DNA of 8,926 bases. It comes from Methanosarcinales archaeon. GTDB lineage: Archaea > Halobacteriota > Methanosarcinia > Methanosarcinales > Methanogasteraceae. Below are positions 5,747-8,926 of this stretch, in pieces (position 1 is the stretch's first letter; the number at the start of each line of letters is the position of its first letter). The position numbers and the translations under genes are program-made. The stretch covers positions 1-8,926 of the forward strand of contig DAOWIV010000135.1 of assembly GCA_030640725.1 (NCBI GenBank), read 5' to 3'. The notes under the pieces are model-generated. The model was not told the DNA's origin and made no database searches. It worked only from the letters and a program-made list of their open reading frames with translations.

Positions 5747-7000
5747 ATGAATAAGAACATAATGTTGCCGCTTGTCGCGCTCATGATACTGGCTATGGTC
5801 GGTGCTGCGAGTGCGGCTGATGCGGTGATAGATAAGCTCGAGATTCGCGGCGATGTTGAAGAGCTTGCTGAAGGAGCAACAAGCCCACTATATACGTGGG
5901 ATGCTACCAACTTTGCTGCTTTCTGGTATGATCTGGACGAGGATCTGAGGACTGAGAGCCTCTGGATCGACGCTGGTTCACTATCTCATACTCATCGAAC
6001 CATCGAGGAGCATAATCTGACCTACAGCACACATCCGGAGCCTCAGGCATACGAACTTTATGAGAATGGCGGCATGCAACTGGAAAGCGGAGTTGATAAT
6101 CGGACTCACTACTACGTCGAAGGCTGGCTGGCAGAGAGGTATGTAGCGCTCAACGGCAATGCAGACGAACTCTGCAAACTCCTGGTCGAGTTTGAGGATG
6201 ACGACAAGAAGACGCTATCCACAGGCGAGGCTTGGGATCTTGGCGGTGGATTCGCACTTACTGCACAACAGATCGACCTTGAAGGAGAGAAGTGCTGGCT
6301 GACACTGGAGAAGGATGGCAAGGAACTGGATAGCGAAGTCATTTCAACCGGTGCGGCGACTGGTGGCGAGAAGAATGAGTCAGTATACACATGCACTCAG
6401 GATATTGGCGGCGAGGATGACGTTCCGATGTTCTCATGCCATATAGATGCGGTGTTCAGAGGAACCGACACCAATATCGTGCAACTCCAATATGTGTTCC
6501 TGATGGACAATGATGTTCTTGAGATCGACAGTGGCGATGAATTTGGCATAATGGAAGCGACTGCAAGTACCAACTTCATCAATCTCTCAAACAAGGAGGA
6601 TACCGTTGATCTGAGTACCGACAACACGGAACACATCATGGGCAACATATACTTCAAGACTGCAGACAACGGTGGCCCGGGTGAGGATGATCTTCTCAGG
6701 TTCTATCCGTACGTCGAGTACACCATCGGCGGTGTCGCAGCAGCAGAGCCTGAGGAGACCGCAACCGAAGAGGCAACCGAGGTTGCAACCGGAGTTGAAG
6801 GCGAAGTTGAAGGCGAAGTTGAAGGCGAAGTTGAAGGCGAAGTTGTGGCGACCGCAACGGCAACAGCCGAAGTAGCCGAGACAGCAGAGCCAGAGGCTGA
6901 AGAGACTGCAACCCCGAAGAAGACTCCAGGTTTTGAGGCAGTCTTTGCAATCTCCGGACTGCTTGCAATCGCATATCTCGTGCTGAGACAGCGAGACTGA
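5747..7000 (+). CDS. S-layer domain surface protein with PGF-CTERM anchor
   Basis: This is an exported surface protein of the Methanosarcinales S-layer type (DUF1608/S_layer family). Of its 417 residues, 1-23 form a signal peptide (hydrophobic LPLVALMILAMVGA, cleavage probably after ASA). The S-layer domain spans about 28-328, with the family signature YTWDATNFAAFWYDLDED near 49-66 and GDEFGIMEA near 263-271. There is one such domain; the Methanosarcina proteins I recall have two in tandem. Four N-glycosylation sequons occur (Asn90, Asn118, Asn210, Asn279), and there are four cysteines at 143, 183, 216 and 231. A Glu/Thr/Ala-rich spacer (333-392) with a GEVE repeat leads to TPGF (393-396), a membrane helix (about 398-413) and RQRD, the signal for archaeosortase A processing. 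Strong ribosome site GGAGGT, long structured leader and hairpin terminator suggest high expression. It is either the S-layer lattice protein or a minor relative. Confidence 0.92.
   Translation: MNKNIMLPLVALMILAMVGAASAADAVIDKLEIRGDVEELAEGATSPLYTWDATNFAAFWYDLDEDLRTESLWIDAGSLSHTHRTIEEHNLTYSTHPEPQAYELYENGGMQLESGVDNRTHYYVEGWLAERYVALNGNADELCKLLVEFEDDDKKTLSTGEAWDLGGGFALTAQQIDLEGEKCWLTLEKDGKELDSEVISTGAATGGEKNESVYTCTQDIGGEDDVPMFSCHIDAVFRGTDTNIVQLQYVFLMDNDVLEIDSGDEFGIMEATASTNFINLSNKEDTVDLSTDNTEHIMGNIYFKTADNGGPGEDDLLRFYPYVEYTIGGVAAAEPEETATEEATEVATGVEGEVEGEVEGEVEGEVVATATATAEVAETAEPEAEETATPKKTPGFEAVFAISGLLAIAYLVLRQRD
6794..6841 (+). repeat. Four perfect 12-bp tandem repeats in the surface protein stalk
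   Basis: Four identical head-to-tail copies of GTTGAAGGCGAA encode four Val-Glu-Gly-Glu units in the acidic spacer before the membrane anchor. Perfect nucleotide identity suggests recent slippage expansion. Copy number could vary between strains and change spacer length without altering the frame. Confidence 0.95.
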
Positions 7001-7048
7001 GTATACATGAGCAAAGGGAGAGATTCTCCCTTTCGTTCTTTCTTTTTT
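6902..7048 (+). repeat. Direct repeat copy A: surface-protein 3' end plus terminator
   Basis: This segment holds the last codons of the surface protein gene and its terminator. It recurs 760 bp downstream at about 7662-7812. The 70 bases at 6932-7001 are identical to 7692-7761. Flanking parts differ by a few substitutions and small length changes around the terminator hairpin. Confidence 0.93.
7013..7048 (+). terminator. Hairpin and T-rich terminator of the surface protein gene
   Basis: AAAGGGAGA and TCTCCCTTT form nine base pairs around a three-base GAT loop (7013-7033), followed by a T-rich run reaching 7048. It lies just after the surface protein stop at 7000. The same structure is present in the downstream copy, supporting a functional terminator. 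Confidence 0.8.
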
Positions 7049-7054
7049 GAAATT

Positions 7055-7372
7055 ATGAACTACATCAAGGTAGTTTCTAAACTCGGAAAGAGAATAAGAA
7101 TCACAAAAAATTATTGGGATTTTATAATCACAAAACACGAGTCTGTAAAATACATGGAAAAGGAAGTTGCAGAAACATTGATAAATCCTGAGATTGTCAG
7201 GTTGAGTAAGGAGGATCCCAATGTATATCTGTACTATTCAAAATATAGAAAGTATTATCTGTGTGTTGTCTGCAAACATTTTGATGATGGCGGATTCATA
7301 ATCACAGTTTATTTAGCAGATAAAATTAAAGAGGGTGAATTGATATATGAAACCAATAAAAATAATATATGA
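7055..7372 (+). CDS. Small BECR-nuclease-like protein, possible toxin
   Basis: A 105-residue basic protein beginning MNYIKVVSKLGKRIRITKNY. The pattern of a Trp near residue 21, a Lys-His at 27-28 (TKHESV), an ETLINPEIV block near 40-48, a core rich in Tyr and Val (YLYYSKYRKYYLCVVC), and GGFIITVYLADKIKEGELIY toward the end recalls the phage-associated BECR-fold (barnase/EndoU/RelE-like) nuclease families. I cannot name the exact family, and a nuclease function is inferred. The frame is also open from ATG 7007, but that start would place the terminator hairpin inside the gene, so ATG 7055 is preferred; no good ribosome site is seen there. It overlaps the next gene by 26 bases. The pair is strongly AT-rich compared with its neighbours, suggesting horizontal arrival as a toxin-antitoxin-like module. 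Confidence 0.75.
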   Translation: MNYIKVVSKLGKRIRITKNYWDFIITKHESVKYMEKEVAETLINPEIVRLSKEDPNVYLYYSKYRKYYLCVVCKHFDDGGFIITVYLADKIKEGELIYETNKNNI

Positions 7373-7580
7373 CGAAACTGGGAATACGCTTTATGTGCGA
7401 TTCAGTGATAAAAAAGAGGCATATTGCACAGAAATCGATGGTGGGAGGGACATCACCATCTCCAAAGCAGAAGATGGAAGTGCAATTGGATTTGAAATTC
7501 TTAATTATCTCCCAAAAGATACTAAAATAGGACTGAATCGTATTCCAGTAGAATCTAAAATAATACATGCATTATCCTGA
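7347..7580 (+). CDS. DUF2283 family protein, possible antitoxin
   Basis: This 77-residue protein has the DUF2283 pattern: IIYDETGNTLYVRFSDKKEA near residues 6-25, an acidic middle (EIDGGRDITISKAEDGSA), and IGFEILNYLP near 47-56. Proteins of this family are small, often pair with toxin-like genes, and have no settled biochemical role. ATG 7347 has a GAGGGTG ribosome site nine bases upstream, inside the end of the preceding gene, with which it overlaps by 26 bases. That overlap implies translational coupling and shared transcription. Its AT-rich composition matches its partner and not the surrounding genes. The antitoxin role is inferred from the pairing; the family call is fairly secure. Confidence 0.85.
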   Translation: MKPIKIIYDETGNTLYVRFSDKKEAYCTEIDGGRDITISKAEDGSAIGFEILNYLPKDTKIGLNRIPVESKIIHALS

Positions 7581-7607
7581 ACGTGACAATAATTAAGACT
7601 TTACACA

Positions 7608-7760
7608 ATGTTGGTCAGGGTCACATCAACTCTGACAACGATCCAAACCAAAGAGGCACCCGAGGCTGCAACCGAGAAGAAGACTATAGGCTTTGAGGCA
7701 GTCTTTGCAATCTCCGGACTGCTTGCAATCGCATATCTCGTGCTGAGACAGCGAGACTGA
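7608..7760 (+). pseudogene. Remnant of a surface-protein C-terminus
   Basis: An open frame of 50 codons from ATG 7608 ends with 31 residues closely matching the end of the surface protein at 5747-7000, including the identical membrane helix and RQRD tail. The archaeosortase motif has changed from PGF to IGF (codon CCA to ATA), and there is no signal peptide or S-layer domain. The first 18 codons (MLVRVTSTLTTIQTKEAP) match nothing recognised. It is most simply the end of a second, deleted surface protein gene, or a piece copied there by recombination. A small expressed membrane peptide cannot be excluded, since an ATG and a terminator are both present. Confidence 0.75.
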
Positions 7761-7812
7761 GCATAACATATAAGCGAAGGGAGAGATTCTCCCTTCCGTT
7801 CTTTCTTTTTTC
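7662..7812 (+). repeat. Direct repeat copy B: surface-protein 3' end plus terminator
   Basis: This is the downstream copy of 6902-7048. The 70-base identical block is 7692-7761. It then drifts through a changed spacer (GCATAACATATAAGC instead of GTATACATGAGCA) to the same hairpin and T-run. The two copies flank the AT-rich two-gene cassette. Confidence 0.93.
7777..7812 (+). terminator. Second copy of the hairpin terminator
   Basis: AAGGGAGA and TCTCCCTT pair around GAT (7777-7795), followed by CCGTTCTTTCTTTTTT. It would end transcripts from the cassette or from the remnant frame at 7608-7760. One outer base pair is lost relative to the first copy. Confidence 0.75.
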
Positions 7813-8046
7813 GTCTGAATCTTTTTATGATCGGATAGTAACGTTCTGATGGGTCTGTAAAATTCTGCTACCCTGACTGCTTTATCCCGCATGCGTACAC
7901 CATTCTCAATATTGGCACTACCAAATTCACCTGCAGCAAGTATCTTCCCGGATGCGTCGTCCGGATACGATAGTTGCCTGTGTAACGCCCGTGTTCGTGC
8001 CAATCGACATGTACTAAACTCAAACTATGCTTTCGTTCATATTTAA
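7813..8046. other. Region without a secure gene; possible minus-strand remnant
   Basis: No confident gene is present. On the minus strand a frame from TTG 8003 runs through this stretch (GKILAAGEFGSANIENGVRM and AVRVAEFYRPIRTLLSDHKK look protein-like), then continues into the duplicated terminator and surface-protein repeat, where it cannot be genuine. It may be the truncated end of a lost gene downstream of carA. No family is recognised, and no tRNA or strong promoter was seen. Confidence 0.3.
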
Positions 8047-8926
8047 TCAGCCTCCGCCCTTCCTCGCAACGCGGTCAAAGAACCACCCCTCAGTATCCCT
8101 CGGACCCGGATGCGCCTCAGGATGGTACTGCACCGAAAGAACATCGAGATCCGGATGCTCGAATCCCTCGATTGTACCGTCGTTCGTGTTGATCTGCGTG
8201 ATCTCAATTCCGGTTCCCTCAATCGAGGCATTATCAACAGCAAAACCGTGATTCTGTGATGAGATGTAGACCTTCCCGCTCTGCATGTCCTTGACAGGCT
8301 GGTTTGCTCCCCTATGCCCGAACTTGAGTTTGTAGGTCGCGCACCCGAGTGCGAGCGCTATCACCTGATGCCCAAGACAGATGCCTGCAACCGGCAGCGT
8401 GCCGGCAAGCTCTGACACGACCTCGATTGCGCTTTTAGCCTGCTCGGGGTCGCCGGGTCCGTTTGAGAGAAATAGGATGTCAGGACAAGTGGACATGACT
8501 TCTGTTGCGGTTGCGGTGGCTGGAAACACCGAAATATCGAGATTCCGGCGCTCGAGACTCCGGAGGATGTTTTGTTTGATCCCGAGATCGATGAGTGCCA
8601 CTCTCTTTCCACGTCCCTCGATGTGGTACGGTCTCTTGCACGTTACCTGCGATATCAGATCGATCTCGGAGATATCGGGCTGCTCGCGTGCGAGTTCCAC
8701 AGCATATCCCCCATCGATATCGCTACCACCGATGATCAGCGCAGCACGGAGCGTTCCGTGCTCCCTCGTCTTGATCGTGAGACGCCGGGTATCGATTCCT
8801 GCAATTCCGGGCTTGCCCTCGCGCTCCAGGAACTCGTGGATGCTCTCCTTGTGTTGATGATGTGACGGGTGGTCGCACGCCTCCCGCACGACAAGCCCCT
8901 CTGCCTGCATCCCGGATGATTGGAAC
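8047..8926 (-). CDS. carA: Carbamoyl phosphate synthase small subunit, N-terminus beyond right edge
   Basis: CarA hydrolyses glutamine and channels ammonia to CarB for carbamoyl phosphate synthesis (pyrimidines and arginine). The visible 292 residues begin FQSSGMQAEGLVVREACDHP and lack the first part of the CarA N-terminal domain; the frame stays open to the window edge, so Met 8910 is internal and not the start. The N-terminal domain continues through GIAGIDTRRLTIKTREHGTL. The class I glutamine amidotransferase domain starts near GKRVALIDLGIKQNILRSLE. It contains the LSNGPGDPE oxyanion-side motif, the nucleophile Cys in VAGICLGHQVIALALG, SSQNHGFAV, and the catalytic His and Glu in VQYHPEAHPGP. 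All triad residues are present, so the enzyme should be active. No carB follows downstream, although archaeal carA and carB are often adjacent. Confidence 0.97.
   Translation of the reverse strand, partial: FQSSGMQAEGLVVREACDHPSHHQHKESIHEFLEREGKPGIAGIDTRRLTIKTREHGTLRAALIIGGSDIDGGYAVELAREQPDISEIDLISQVTCKRPYHIEGRGKRVALIDLGIKQNILRSLERRNLDISVFPATATATEVMSTCPDILFLSNGPGDPEQAKSAIEVVSELAGTLPVAGICLGHQVIALALGCATYKLKFGHRGANQPVKDMQSGKVYISSQNHGFAVDNASIEGTGIEITQINTNDGTIEGFEHPDLDVLSVQYHPEAHPGPRDTEGWFFDRVARKGGG

Noticed and set aside
6587..7138. Minus-strand frame of 183 codons opposite the surface protein gene
   Set aside because: It is antisense to a well-supported gene. Its repeats (Asn-Phe-Ala-Phe) are the reverse reading of the 12-bp tandem array, and it crosses the terminator.
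7626..8003. Full minus-strand frame as a real gene
   Set aside because: Its C-terminal half is the antisense of the duplicated terminator and surface-protein tail. Only the N-terminal part could be a remnant, kept as low confidence.

Overview
The window is archaeal and most likely comes from the Methanosarcinia or a close relative (methanogen, ANME-type methane oxidiser or short-alkane oxidiser). Three things point there: an Orc1/Cdc6 initiator, a tetrahydromethanopterin-pathway aldolase next to formylmethanofuran dehydrogenase subunits, and a surface protein with a Methanosarcinales-type S-layer domain ending in a PGF-CTERM archaeosortase anchor. TATA-like boxes sit about 25 bases upstream of several starts. 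Genus and species cannot be read from the sequence.

Layout. 1-794 (minus) is an AT-rich hypothetical gene running off the left edge. 891-2012 (minus) is orc1/cdc6. A compact divergent promoter region (2013-2091) separates it from a plus-strand cluster: mptD, a divergent fwdB (TTG start directly after the mptD stop), and fwdD. Next comes a 168-bp non-coding element with nested inverted and direct repeats (4138-4305), then a WtpC/ModC-type tungstate/molybdate ABC ATPase (4388-5455). A strong TATA box and a roughly 215-nt, apparently structured leader (about 5531-5746) precede an S-layer-type surface protein gene (5747-7000). Its 3' end and terminator are repeated 760 bp downstream. Between the two copies lies an AT-rich two-gene cassette: a small BECR-nuclease-like protein and a DUF2283 protein. 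The right end holds a low-information stretch (7813-8046) and the C-terminal part of carA (minus, running off the edge).

How the genes fit together. mptD makes the pterin precursor of the C1 carrier. FwdB and FwdD belong to the tungsten/molybdenum enzyme at the formylmethanofuran step. The ABC ATPase probably helps import the metal oxyanion. The FwdB copy lacks the usual metal-ligating cysteine (Thr97 stands there), and FwdD also departs from its family motif, so this may be a specialised paralogue. The most unusual items are that altered FwdB/FwdD pair, the structured leader with a perfect GAAA-tetraloop hairpin upstream of the surface protein gene, and the toxin-antitoxin-like cassette held between direct copies of the surface-protein 3' end.
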